A DNA stretch of 20,629 nt from Chara braunii (GCA_003427395.1 BFEA01000288.1:1541434-1562062); one strand, 5' to 3'. Shown: positions 7,702-15,906, numbered from the stretch's first letter. The notes: generated from the letters alone by a model not told the origin. Program-made: numbers and translations.

Positions 7702-7723
7702 TGTTTTTTTTTTTTTTTTTTTC
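7702..7723. repeat. poly(T) tract
   Basis: Homopolymer of about 20 T between ATTG and CAAT, which form a minimal 4-bp stem around it. No flanking target duplication seen. Confidence 0.9.
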
Positions 7724-7904
7724 AATGACGAATGGAAGAAAAAGGAAAAAATGCACGACACAATTACAAAAAAAAAAGGGAAAACCAGCGTGCAGTCACG
7801 GTTATAGTTTGAAAATGCGCTTCAGTCACCATCTCGTGAATATTGTGCCCAAGCGAGGAAAATCGTGATTGTATACAACCTTCATATATCAGAACGGGCT
7901 AAGC

Positions 7905-8150
7905 CTTTAGGTGCTGGATTTGGGGGGTCAAGTTGTAGCTGACATAACTGTTACCTTCGTACAGAGTTATCAGGGCCCCGTAACAGGTACTGCTTCTGGG
8001 GGTTCCAGTTGTGTGGTTGGCATAGATGTCACCTTAGTATAGACTTATCGAGAATTCGAACCGCAACTGGCTCCAGGTTCTGGTAGTTCACAGGGTCCAC
8101 CTACTGTGTCTGGCGTAGCTGTCACCCTACTCCTGGTTAAGTTTACACAA
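7905..8150. repeat. diverged ~80-100 bp tandem repeat
   Basis: Three degraded units share a GG(T/C)TCnAGTTG block, a TGGCnTAGnTGTCACC block and a GTAnAGnnTTATC block (best seen at 7910-7985, 7990-8080, 8085-8145). Too diverged to set exact borders. Confidence 0.45.
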
Positions 8151-8193
8151 TGGAACAGAGGATCTACATCTCATACTACAACTTGCCTAGTAA

Positions 8194-8415
8194 CTAGGCT
8201 ATCACTCAGGACATGAACCCATCTATCAGCCAGGATATCAATTCACCTATCAACTAGGCTATAAATTAGGTTATAAACTAGGCTATCAATTAGGCTATCG
8301 ACTAGACTATCAATTAGGCTATCAATTAGGCTACCAACTAGGCTATCAATTAAGCTATCAATTAAGCTATCAACTAGGCTATCAACTAGGCTATCAACTA
8401 GGCTATGAAGTATAA
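8194..8415 (+). repeat. 12-bp minisatellite with open Gly-Tyr-Gln-Leu frame
   Basis: About 17 copies of a 12-bp unit (CAAYTAGGCTAT). One plus frame is open for 73 codons from a stop at 8191 to TAA at 8413, and reads GYQL repeats. Tyr and Leu are kept in every clear unit, while Gln varies to Lys/Arg and Gly to Ser/Asp. TTA/CTA, GGC/GGT and TAT/TAC changes are synonymous. There is no ATG in frame. A 12-bp period keeps a frame open automatically, so this is not proof of coding. Confidence 0.9.
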
Positions 8416-8866
8416 TAAGGGTGGCTTCAGTAGAGTCACAAAAACGAGTTATAAAAGCGTATCAAATCTGTTGTGCTAGTTAGGAGTTCGTTGAGCCCTC
8501 TCATGAAGGCATGTAATAGCATGTTGATTGATAGTTAGCTCACGAAGTACCCGTGCTACCAACTTGTACGACGTCTGCTTCAATTGGGGATGAGCAGGGG
8601 AGTAACAGCTTAGCTAGAATGTCGTCAACTGCTGTTTGGTTAGATCACCCCGCCAAGATGGTGATGGGTCCCGGGTCGTTAACACTAGGCTATGACAAGG
8701 AGGGTAGAGGTGAGGCAGGGCAATAAATGAGAGGAAGGGTGGGTGGGATCTTCTGAGGGGTCCATCTGGGTAACCAAATCCCCAAGAGGGATTGTCATAT
8801 GTCTAGTATCCAACCTCTACAACAACATGGACTGTTGGGAGGAAAAAAAAGAAGGATTTATCCACT
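8416..8866. other. unique stretch with a dispersed-repeat tail
   Basis: No gene seen. The end (about 8640-8835) resembles 14690-14883: both carry a GATGGTnnTG block, a GGGTGGGTGG-like block, and TAGTAnCnnnCCTCTACAACA followed by TGGACT and then an A-rich tail. This suggests two old copies of one retroposon family. Confidence 0.35.
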
Positions 8867-9368
8867 TTGACATGGAAAAAAAAAAAAAAAACGACTGCCA
8901 TAGTGTACCTGACGACTGACGGACCAACCACAACGTTCTTCAGATGCACGAGTCATCAAAGAGACAAAAAAAAAAAAAAAAATCAACGTCTGACTGCATC
9001 AGTCTTTTTTTTAAATAATTATTTGAACAATCCTCATTTCTGGCGGATGAAGGAGTAGGCCAGAATCGAGGACTCTGGTGGCTCAAGCATCTGACGAAAG
9101 CCTCGGGGGCGAGGTGCCACTAGCAAAGAGTACTGGATTTAGCGACTGAATATGGGCGTGTTTTCAGCAGAGATGCAAAAAAGTTGTTCAATCTCGATTT
9201 TCCGCACCTTTCCAGAAACGAGTCCAGATCCGGGCATTTAGTCCAATTTTTTTTGTTGGTGGGACCTCTGCCCTGCTGGCTCATGCATCTCAACGTTATG
9301 ATTGGTTTGCCAGTCGTCAGGGTACACTGTGCTGCAATTTTTTTTCCCATTCTTTTTTTCATGCCCAA
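8867..9368. repeat. inverted repeat pair with A/T-run ends
   Basis: The stretch 8893-8966 on plus resembles the reverse complement of about 9266-9345, sharing TGTACC, TGACGACTG, ACCAA and AACGTT, then AGATGCA(C/T)GAG. Both are bordered by A runs on their own strand. Translations of 8867-9058 (plus) and 9368-9120 (minus) align loosely around LTT...RC-S-Q, as expected for inverted copies of the same DNA. Family unknown. Confidence 0.55.
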
Positions 9369-9379
9369 GAAAATAGAGT

Positions 9380-9691
9380 AGAAACGTTTCTAGTCGGATG
9401 AATTTGGGCGCTCCTGTAGTGGTCCATTCGTTTTCTAAAATTGTGGGTTGTTAACGGGCACAACTTTCGGAAGTAAAAGAATCAGCTCATTTGATTACAC
9501 ATACGAAAAGAGAGGTCGAGAATCCTCAACAAACAACCCGGAGAAAATAAAAGAGAAAACCGTTTATTGGGACCTCTACCCAGCTTAGGAATAGGTGTCG
9601 GGGTCCAATCCAAAGACAGAAATGGCCAAAACCCGACCGCTGTCCTGATATCCGTTGACCCTGAACAAATATAAATGCCTCAGGCCTGAAA
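9380..9691. other. unassigned stretch
   Basis: No open frame over 60 codons, no RNA or transposon signature recognised. An ATATAAATG near 9670 precedes the next small frame. Confidence 0.5.
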
Positions 9692-9889
9692 ATGCCTCAC
9701 AAACCAAAACCTCCAATTGGTAAAAGAAAACACGCCTCACAGCCTGAAAGAACCCAAACAAACCTTGAGACCCTCAACTCAGCTATTTTGCGCTCTTACC
9801 CACTAAACAGAATATCCCACACGGGCCGGAAAACGCCACAAACCAAAGCGACTGCAGCACACCCTGATTCCTTCTCTACGCTACAGTAA
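9692..9889 (+). CDS. hypothetical 65-codon ORF
   Basis: Frame beginning MPHKPKPPIGKRKHASQPER, rich in Lys, Pro, Thr and Ser, predicted disordered by eye. The DNA contains a partial internal repeat (CCTCAGGCCTGAAA against CCTCACAGCCTGAAA). An AAATATAAATG lies about 22 bp upstream. No domain recognised; could be chance. Confidence 0.13.
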   Translation: MPHKPKPPIGKRKHASQPERTQTNLETLNSAILRSYPLNRISHTGRKTPQTKATAAHPDSFSTLQ

Positions 9890-10341
9890 TCGTTCAAACT
9901 ATTTTTTTTGGGGGGGGGAGTTAAACTACCGTATATTCTTCTCTCAAATCTTTCATCATCTTTCAAATTCTTTCAATTCACCTTCACTACCTACCTACCA
10001 CTACTCCTAAGGTTTACTTATACAAGGAACCCCTTCTAACTATTCTACCGAGTAGCTCCTAATTACCGGAGAGTCTCACAAAACCCCTAAAAGCGGGGCG
10101 GGGTCTGAAAGGAACTCTTGTGCCAAGTTCACACTCCCTCCACAATCTACACTCTCTGTCTGTCTTCTGCAACCAGACCGTAACCGAGGGAGCAAAAGGT
10201 GTTCAAAACAGTTTTAATTGAGCAAGGAGTTATAACAACAGTGCAAAACAAAGAAGAGAAAAAGAGGAAAAAATAAAATAAAAATAGGATGATGCTGATA
10301 ATCAGCTCAGATCACAGTGAACCATGTCACAGGAGTTTCAA
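9890..10341. other. unassigned stretch
   Basis: A T-run plus G-run at 9902-9918 and pyrimidine-rich DNA to 10010; no coding or RNA gene found. Confidence 0.5.
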
Positions 10342-10348
10342 CCTAAGC

Positions 10349-10412
<64 letters not shown>

Positions 10413-10420
10413 CTAAGCCA
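10342..10420. mobile_element. tail-only poly(A) insertion with 9-bp duplication
   Basis: CCTAAGCCA at 10342-10350 is repeated exactly at 10412-10420. Between them lie only 60 A and one C. This looks like a target-site duplication made by a LINE-type reverse transcriptase that copied nothing but a poly(A) tail. Orientation: tail on plus. The plus frame 10289-10546 across it is a poly-Lys artefact. Confidence 0.7.
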
Positions 10421-10872
10421 AACCCTTCGCACGTGGGGCATAGCCCCGACCCCCATGTTTCTTTTCAGGGCCGCAAACCAGGTCCAGCATCTCTTATATT
10501 TCCTGAAGCCAGGAATTGGGTCTGGCGTCCCTCACAAAAATATTAGTGGTTCCATCAGAGGTCTAGACATCACGGGTCTAGCCCAAGGACCGGACCAATA
10601 GATGCACTTGGAACAAACCCTAATTTCGGGTCATCCTAAGACCAAACACAAGTACCATGTATCACAGCACTAAAACAACCAGCAATCTGACCATTACTCG
10701 GGGCTAGCACCGCCGATTTCCCCATCAACAATGCTCGCCCACCCCTCATCACCGTGATGAGGGACTGGTACAACCTTGCTCTTGCACCACTGTTGTGGTG
10801 CCAACCTACCCCGTGGGCTAGAGAGAGATCCGGATTGGTTGGTGTTCCCCCGTAATATACATAGACTAGTGA
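10421..10872. other. unassigned stretch
   Basis: No convincing gene. A GTCTAGACATCACGGGTCTAG repeat-like pair sits near 10561-10581. A near-duplicated GAGATAGAT block begins at its right end. Confidence 0.5.
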
Positions 10873-11157
10873 GAGGATGAGATAGATGAGTACTGGAAAG
10901 AAGATGAGATAGATAAGTACGGGCAAGAAGATGTAAGGGGGGAGGCTTCAACTTGAAGGACCACATGGCTGGAGGATAGGCGGCAGAGGATGATGATGAA
11001 TGTCCTTCGGGAATTAGAGGAGGGGCCCCATCCACAGTCGGAAGATCTTCTTGATTGGCGGCTCACAGACTCCCTGATGCATTGGGCGATTGCTATGCGA
11101 TCTACGAGGAAGGGAGTGATATGTGTGATGAGTGGGCAACATGCACATCGGGGGTAA
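10873..11157 (+). pseudogene. decayed protein-like open frame
   Basis: One plus frame runs from 10873 to TAA at 11155 with a single in-frame TGA at 10954. The part after the stop contains an ATG at 10990 and reads MMMNVLRELEEGPHPQSEDL followed by LDWRLTDSLMHWAIAMRS. The first part repeats an EDEIDEYW-like unit as EDEIDKYG. Composition is natural, with alternating charged and hydrophobic residues. The antisense 107-codon frame is less protein-like. I do not recognise the family; a transposon gag-like or host exon origin is equally possible. Confidence 0.25.
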
Positions 11158-11186
11158 CATCTGCGAGCACAGCCATGAATGGTCCG

Positions 11187-11423
11187 CAATAATTTTCAAT
11201 CGCATCTACCTATATCAACGATATGCACGACAGCAACGACAATCCCAACAGCATCAACAACGGTTACGACGATGACATCATATTCTATATCAACGAGTCA
11301 CACAACAACTTCAACAACAACGATAAGTTTTTCAACTACATTAACAACCCTAAGGACGATGACATTTTCAACACCTGCAATCATTCCAATGACAACAACA
11401 ACGCTCCTAACGATGACATCTGA
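11187..11423 (+). CDS. Asn/Asp-rich open frame
   Basis: Open from a TAA just upstream; the first ATG at 11223 gives 66 residues. It is rich in Asn, Asp, Ile and Phe, with three spaced (D/N)DDI motifs (near 11268, 11355 and 11412), and ends at TGA. The underlying DNA is AAC/GAT-rich and looks like a degraded minisatellite. The overlapping +1 frame is Thr-rich (11179-11469), as expected for such DNA. A YDDDI match to the reverse-transcriptase YxDD box is probably fortuitous. Confidence 0.2.
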
Positions 11424-11452
11424 AACACAACTTCCAGCAACAACTAGATATC

Positions 11453-11812
11453 TTGCTCACTTCAATTGATACGATCAGATTGCTATCAATATCTTTCGAT
11501 GTGACTGTTATTGTGGTGAGTGTTACTCGGTCTCTTCCCGTCTTTTCTTTGTGGGGGACTCTGTTGGGATCGGAGGCCAGCTTGCTGGGGCCAGAGGGTA
11601 GCCAAGGGTACTTGCTCAAAAGCTTTGTCGTGTATGGGAAGATGCTGATCTGGCGACGTGGTGAGGGGTGGCATGATGACGAGTTGTTCCCGTGGGACTC
11701 GGAGGGAGGAAGAGAGGCGGTGGCGAGGGGTGTGGGAGGCAGGGTTGGTGATTTCCTTGCTTGTTATTTATCCCCCTTCCCTCCATGTGGGTTGATCTCG
11801 CTTGCTTGCTGA
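11453..11812 (+). CDS. hypothetical 119-codon ORF
   Basis: Longest open frame in the window that is not explained by a simple repeat. Starts MLTSIDTIRLLSISFDVTVI (hydrophobic, signal-like), continues through GPEGSQGYLLKSFVVYGKML and an acidic/aromatic WHDDELFPWDSEGG segment, then Gly/Arg-rich, and ends Cys/Leu-rich. A donor-like GTG|GTGAGT lies at about 11513. No homologue or domain recognised, so it may be a transposon remnant or chance. Confidence 0.2.
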   Translation: MLTSIDTIRLLSISFDVTVIVVSVTRSLPVFSLWGTLLGSEASLLGPEGSQGYLLKSFVVYGKMLIWRRGEGWHDDELFPWDSEGGREAVARGVGGRVGDFLACYLSPFPPCGLISLAC

Positions 11813-12216
11813 ACTCTTCCTCTCTTGTTGTGTTTCGAGTTCATTCCATCTCATGGGACCTTCAAGTTCACCATTGGTCATATTTATTTAGGGTTTTGAC
11901 TAAGACTTGGGATGTGTTCGAGTTCAAAATCTTTGCTCTGTTGTAATTCCCCCCCGAAATTTTGCTTTGTAGGCTTTGATCATTGATGGTTCGCTATAGT
12001 CGGGCAAAATTCGATTATCCAGGGGGCAGGGTTAATCCTTCCTCCTTCTTGGGGAAGCAATCAATGCTCAACCCTTAAATCTCAATCTTCATCTTTGTTG
12101 TACAAGGAAGTTGTCTCTATGGGAGCAGTGGCGAAGGCTCTTCCAGCCATAATGGGAAGAGGCTTATGTCTCCACTGTATTCCATATGATAATATGAGCC
12201 TAGGGCACTGGGCCCG

Positions 12217-12220
<4 letters not shown>
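11813..12220. other. possible 3' end of a retroposed element
   Basis: Non-coding by inspection, ending directly in the 42-A tract. A 7-bp stem CTCTTCC/GGAAGAG sits at about 12138-12161. The arrangement fits a LINE or SINE 3' end on the plus strand, but the 5' border and a target duplication could not be found. Confidence 0.3.

Positions 12221-12262
<42 letters not shown>
12221..12262 (+). repeat. poly(A) tract, 42 nt
   Basis: Uninterrupted A42, read as the tail of the upstream segment. The poly-Lys frame at 12216-12434 is an artefact. Confidence 0.95.
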
Positions 12263-12264
<2 letters not shown>

Positions 12265-12591
12265 CCTCTAATCAGCAGAAGTTGGTCATCCAAAACACCA
12301 ATTGCACGATGCTGCAGCCAGTACAAAAAGCCTCCCAGCTCATGATAACCTATCAGACCGACCGAGACAATAAATTAAACAAAGTTGTGGCTCCCAAAAA
12401 GCAAAATTGTGCTCCCACTAATCCAACCGTGTAACATGTTTGAAAGACTGCAGTTCGGCGTCCAGAATCAGATGTCAACAAAAGGTCAATTGCATAAGCA
12501 TTCGTCCGAGTCAGAGATGCCATTGACAACAACATACACGAACAGCAGGAAGACAAAGATGCAGATAAAAGAAAGAAGAAAGAGGAAGAGA

Positions 12592-12870
12592 TCAGGACCA
12601 AGACCACACCCAAGTACAAAAAATCATCAATGACTCCCGAGCGCAAAATGAGGGCGAAACGTAAATGGAGACAATAAGCACCACCCTCAACACTACCGCT
12701 GTAGTATTCTGCGTGACTCTACAACACCGCTTTGGCCGGTCGCCACGAGGCTTCTTCATCTGGAAGACTATATCGATTGAGGTGTGCAGATCAAAACCGC
12801 TTGGCGTATCAAACTTGATAGATACTGAGAGCTCGACACCACTTGAAAATACTTGAGTTTCAAGTGCACA
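12592..12870 (-). CDS. protein-like open frame without a start codon
   Basis: Minus strand is open for 92 codons from 12870 (after a TAG) to TGA at 12592. It begins CALETQVFSSGVELSVSIKF and continues FDLHTSIDIVFQMKKPRGD, then becomes basic and hydrophobic. The ALETQ part is encoded by the dispersed GCACTTGAAACTCAA motif at its right end. It could be an exon. The frames 12385-12633 (plus) and 12646-12353 (minus) overlap its left end. Family not recognised. Confidence 0.2.
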   Translation of the reverse strand, partial: CALETQVFSSGVELSVSIKFDTPSGFDLHTSIDIVFQMKKPRGDRPKRCCRVTQNTTAVVLRVVLIVSIYVSPSFCARESLMIFCTWVWSWS

Positions 12871-12955
12871 CTAAACACGAAATTGTGATTAGTTTACAAT
12901 TTAATATTTGAGTTTCAAGTGCACACTAAACGAGAAATTATTGTGATTAGTTTAC
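12853..12955. repeat. 55-bp tandem repeat, two copies
   Basis: Copies start at 12853 and 12908 with TTGAGTTTCAAGTGCACAC and share GAAATT(ATT)GTGATTAGTTTACA. The motif GTTTCAAGTGC also appears inverted at about 13010 and, partly, at 13200. Confidence 0.85.
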
Positions 12956-13082
12956 ACTTACTCGATTTATGGTTCCATGTTCACTTGAGGAAACCCTTGA
13001 ACAACCTGCACTTGAAACCGAACTCCACGGCTTGACCAATCCTGGACCAGGATCGCGTTCTGGAAAAAAAGAAGAGGGGAAA

Positions 13083-13101
13083 CTACAAAAAAAAAAAAAA
13101 A
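13083..13101. repeat. poly(A) tract
   Basis: A run of about 17 nt, no flanking duplication recognised. Confidence 0.9.
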
Positions 13102-13132
13102 AACCCACCTGGAGTGCTCGCCGTATCCGCCG

Positions 13133-13179
13133 GCACTTGAACTCAAGGTACCTCGGGGAGGTACCTTGAGTTCTAGTGC
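13133..13179. repeat. long hairpin, 16-bp perfect core
   Basis: GAACTCAAGGTACCTC (13139-13154) is exactly complementary to 13158-13173 with a GGG loop. After one T-T mismatch, GCACT/AGTGC extends the stem to about 22 nt. The arms carry the CACTTGAACTCAA motif of the neighbouring 55-bp repeat. Confidence 0.95.
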
Positions 13180-13548
13180 AATTTCGCCCCAGCCGCATTT
13201 GAGTTTCAAGGATGCACACTTGAGAGCAGGAAAGTGAAAACATTATGGTGGGGTCATTAGGGAGGGGTGCAACAAAGCAAGTGGGGTCCAAAGAGGTTGG
13301 TTCGAAATTTCTTCACACATCTAGACAAGCTTCAAGATATTGACATGTCCCACCAAACTCCAGCCAAACAGTCAGGACAGAAGACGAAGAGCCCACCAAG
13401 ATTGAGGGAGAAGATGAAGAAGAAGAAGAGGAGGAGGATGGCGAAGAAGAGAAGAGAAGGAAAGGACAAGAAGAGGGATAGTGGACACACAGGTCATCTT
13501 TCCCGAACGCGTCAGGATGGACATTTAAAAAAATAAACATGAAGAGAT
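13180..13548. other. unassigned stretch, GAA-rich at right
   Basis: A GAAGAAGAAGAGG-type purine tract at 13410-13475 drives the Lys/Arg- and Ser-rich frames (13267-13536 plus, 13540-13313 minus). No gene recognised. Confidence 0.5.
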
Positions 13549-14663
13549 AGGCACCAGGGCTAGCGACCCACCCCTGGTTGAAGCATAGTCGAACGAGCCT
13601 CGTCGTACGGTACTTCGGACGCCAGGCTCAAGCAATCACCTATTGGCCCCTAAATTGACCAACTAGCAACTCACGCCCTCTATTCTCTCACGACAGACCT
13701 AGCTGTATATTTAATGTGGGGTACTTATCATCGAGATGCCTATTATCATCACCAGTTGGAGCCGACCAAACCAACCAGTTACTCACACCCTCTACTCTCC
13801 CACCACATACCCTAGCTGTATATTTAAGGCAGGGTACTTATCATCGAGACGCCTATCATCATTCAAGTTATTAGTTGGTCGTGACCTCCACCCAGCATTT
13901 AATGCGGGGTAATCATCATCGAGATGCCTATCATCATCACCAGTTGGAGCCGACCAAACCAACCAGTGACTCACGCCCTCTACTCTCCCACCACAGACCC
14001 TAGCTGTATATTTAAGGCGGGGTACTTATCATCGAGACGCCTATCATCATTATTAGTTGATCGTGACCTCCACCGAGCATTTAATGCGGGGTACTTGTCA
14101 TCGAGATGCCTATCATCATCACCAGTTGGAGCCGACCAAACCAACCAGTGACTCACNCGTGACCTCCACCGAGCATTTAATGCGGGGTACTTGTCATCGA
14201 GATGCCTATCATCATCACCAGTTGGAGCCGACCAAACCAACCAGTGACTCACACCCTCTACTCTCCCACCACAGACCCTAGCTGTATAGTTAAGGTGGTG
14301 TACTTATCATCGAGACACCTATCATCATTATGAGTTGATCATGACCTCCACCCAGCCAACACACATGCATACATAAGGGCTGGGTGGAGGTCACGATCAA
14401 CTGATAATGATGATAAGCGTCTCGATGATAAGTACCCCGCCTTAAATATACAGCTAGGGTCTGTGGTGGGAGAGTAGAGGGCGTGAGTCAGTGGTTGGTT
14501 CGGTCGGCTCCAACTGGTGACGATGATATGCATCTCGATGATAAGTACCCCGCATTAAATATACAGCTAGGTCTGATTGCTTGAGCCTGGCGTCCGAAGT
14601 ACCGTACGACGAGGCTCGTTCGACTATGCTTCAACCAGGGCTGGGTCGCTAGCCCTGGTGCCT
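13549..14663. mobile_element. foldback (long inverted-repeat) element
   Basis: The outer 90 bp on the left (13549-13638) and right (14574-14663) are reverse complements with one mismatch. The right arm (14378-14663, 286 bp) pairs with parts of a longer left arm (13549-14357, 809 bp) across a 20-nt spacer at 14358-14377, where CCCAGCC meets GGCTGGG. The left arm is expanded by ~185-bp tandem units (TTTAATG anchors at about 13711, 13899, 14081 and 14177). Each unit consists of two related halves that share GGGGTACTTATCATCGAGA. No transposase frame. A perfect target duplication was not found; an N at 14157 shows one unit is unresolved. Confidence 0.9.
14157..14157. other. unresolved base in tandem unit
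   Basis: The N joins the middle of one foldback unit (ACTCAC) to the end part of another (CGTGACCTCC), cutting the spacing from ~185 to 96 bp. Most likely a collapsed or gapped repeat copy. Confidence 0.8.
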
Positions 14664-14889
14664 TTCACTACTGTTCGGTCCAAGTTCCCCTCGATACTGG
14701 TAGGGTGATGGTCCTGAGTGCTGGTCACACTGAGGTAGGATAGATAGTAGGGATAGGGGATGCACTAGGAGTATTGATGCGAGGATGGGATGGGTGGTGG
14801 CCTCGCCTCCTCAGAGCGACCATGGCTGACCGCTTCCGGCGATCAATGTGTGCCTAGTAACTGGCCTCTACAACACCCTGGACTTTATT
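14664..14889. other. unassigned stretch, related to 8640-8835
   Basis: Ends in CCTCTACAACACCCTGGACT and an A24 run, matching the left-hand relative near 8810-8835. Could be a plus-strand retroposon 3' end. Confidence 0.35.
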
Positions 14890-14913
14890 AAAAAAAAAAA
14901 AAAAAAAAAAAAA

Positions 14914-15016
14914 GAACAGGACAGCCCATCGGGCTCGAACCCACGCCCATATCTATATGCACCTGTCGAGCAACTGGCGGTCGACCCAAAGACTACCACA
15001 TCGCTACGCCCGACCC
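14914..15016 (-). other. tRNA-derived SINE-like segment
   Basis: Minus strand: A-box-like TAGCGATGTGG at 15006-14996 and B-box GGTTCGAGCCC at 14941-14931, 54 nt apart. They are followed by GGGCTGTCCTGTTC and then 24 T (complement of 14890-14913), which would act as a polymerase III terminator. The acceptor and T stems do not fully pair, so this is not an ordinary tRNA. Alternatively the A24 belongs to a plus-strand element and the two abut tail to tail. Confidence 0.45.
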
Positions 15017-15034
15017 ATTTTTTAGCAGGAACAC

Positions 15035-15057
15035 GGTACGGGATGAGATCCCGGTAC
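15035..15057. repeat. bulged hairpin
   Basis: GGTAC-GGGAT pairs with ATCCC-G-GTACC around a 3-nt GAG loop, with one bulged G. Confidence 0.8.
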
Positions 15058-15077
15058 CCAGTGACTGGTCCTTCCAG

Positions 15078-15175
15078 GTAGACTGAAGGGACTCCGGCCT
15101 CAGGTTTCACATTATATATAAGGGACGTAGACTGTGGGGACCCCGGCCCCAGGTTTCCCATTGTATATAAGGGAC
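15078..15175. repeat. 49-bp tandem duplication carrying TATA-like boxes
   Basis: Two adjacent copies (15078-15126, 15127-15175) of a unit starting GTAGACTG and ending TATATAAGGGAC. Each has a TATA-like box (15113-15121, 15164-15170) followed by GGGAC. No coding frame follows, so promoter activity is speculative. Confidence 0.9.
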
Positions 15176-15352
15176 GCCGGGCCCGGTTCCCAGGGCGTGC
15201 TGCTCCCCACAAATAGAAGGGGGGAAAAAAAGGAATAAAGGGCGATACTCACCCAACCAATGATGAGCAATCACACCGACCAAAACAACGAATTACAGGT
15301 TATTCCGAATGCATTGAGTTTTATTCTACAGTAGTCTGTGTGCGCCCTTTGC

Positions 15353-15410
15353 GGTTCGAGCTCAGGTCCCTATTTCAACAGTTTCTTGGTGTACCAACTG
15401 CGCTGGCCAG
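15353..15410 (-). other. tRNA-derived SINE fragment, copy 1
   Basis: Minus strand: GCGCAGTTGGTAC (A-box region, about 15405-15393), then CTGTTGAAAT, GGGACCTGAG and a degenerate B box CTCGAACC at 15360-15353. The same order and sequence recur at 15781-15829. Degenerate stems. Confidence 0.5.
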
Positions 15411-15450
15411 TCCATAAAAATAAAAAAAGAAGTTTGAAGAGTGGTGCGGC

Positions 15451-15470
15451 GAGGCCCTTCGGGCATCCTC
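15451..15470. repeat. small hairpin with TTCG loop
   Basis: GAGG and CCTC flank GCCCTTCGGGC. In RNA this would give a cUUCGg-type tetraloop. Two AGAGACGCACTTCG direct repeats follow (15471-15484 and 15555-15568). Confidence 0.55.
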
Positions 15471-15632
15471 AGAGACGCACTTCGATGGCTGTATCTGGCC
15501 GGGATTGGCGCCTCAATGAGCCGAAAACAGCTCCTGTGTAACTTGATTTGTGCCAGAGACGCACTTCGCGTATGTGTTTCATCCCTCCCGCCACTGTTGT
15601 AGAGGTCGTCCCCCACCTCCACTGTTTCCCCC

Positions 15633-15677
15633 TGAGAAAAGTTTCTTTTTTTATTTTTTTTTATTTTGAGAAAAGTT
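15633..15677. mobile_element. tail-only T-rich insertion with 11-bp duplication
   Basis: TGAGAAAAGTT at 15633-15643 is repeated exactly at 15667-15677. The 23 nt between are T-rich with two A and one C (A-rich tail on minus). It sits inside the B-box region of a tRNA-like repeat. Confidence 0.6.
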
Positions 15678-15838
15678 CGAATCCCGGATGAACTGGTTGA
15701 TTGATATCCGATAAATCCGAAATTCGATGATGCTGACGCCCTTGAGATTATCGGATATAATTTCAACCTGTTCGTTTGGATTCGAACTTAGGTCCGCATT
15801 TCAACAGTTCATCCGTACCAACAAAGCTACCGTAGGTA
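15674..15838. mobile_element. two tRNA-derived SINE copies facing tail to tail
   Basis: A plus-strand B box AGTTCGAATCC (15674-15684) and a minus-strand perfect B box of the same sequence (15788-15778) face each other. Both continue with GAAC(T/A)GGTTGA and then ATATCCGATAA (15704-15714; complement 15748-15758), so two copies share at least 41 nt of 3' sequence. The minus copy also has an A-box-like TAGCTTTGTTGG at 15829-15818, 30 nt from its B box, the spacing expected of a tRNA. Confidence 0.7.
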
Positions 15839-15906
15839 GGCCCATCTATCCTGCTCGGGAGATCTTTCCCGCCAGTGACACATCTCCACTGCGTGCCTTC
15901 AAAAAT

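Noticed and set aside
8188-8412. CRISPR-like array
   Set aside because: Units are 12 bp with no spacers; this is an ordinary minisatellite in a eukaryotic context.
11256-11275. Reverse transcriptase YxDD box (YDDDI)
   Set aside because: It sits in an Asn/Asp-rich repeat where DDI occurs three times, and no other RT motifs are nearby.
14868-15212. 114-codon minus ORF
   Set aside because: It overlies a tRNA-like SINE segment, a poly(A) tract and a 49-bp tandem duplication.
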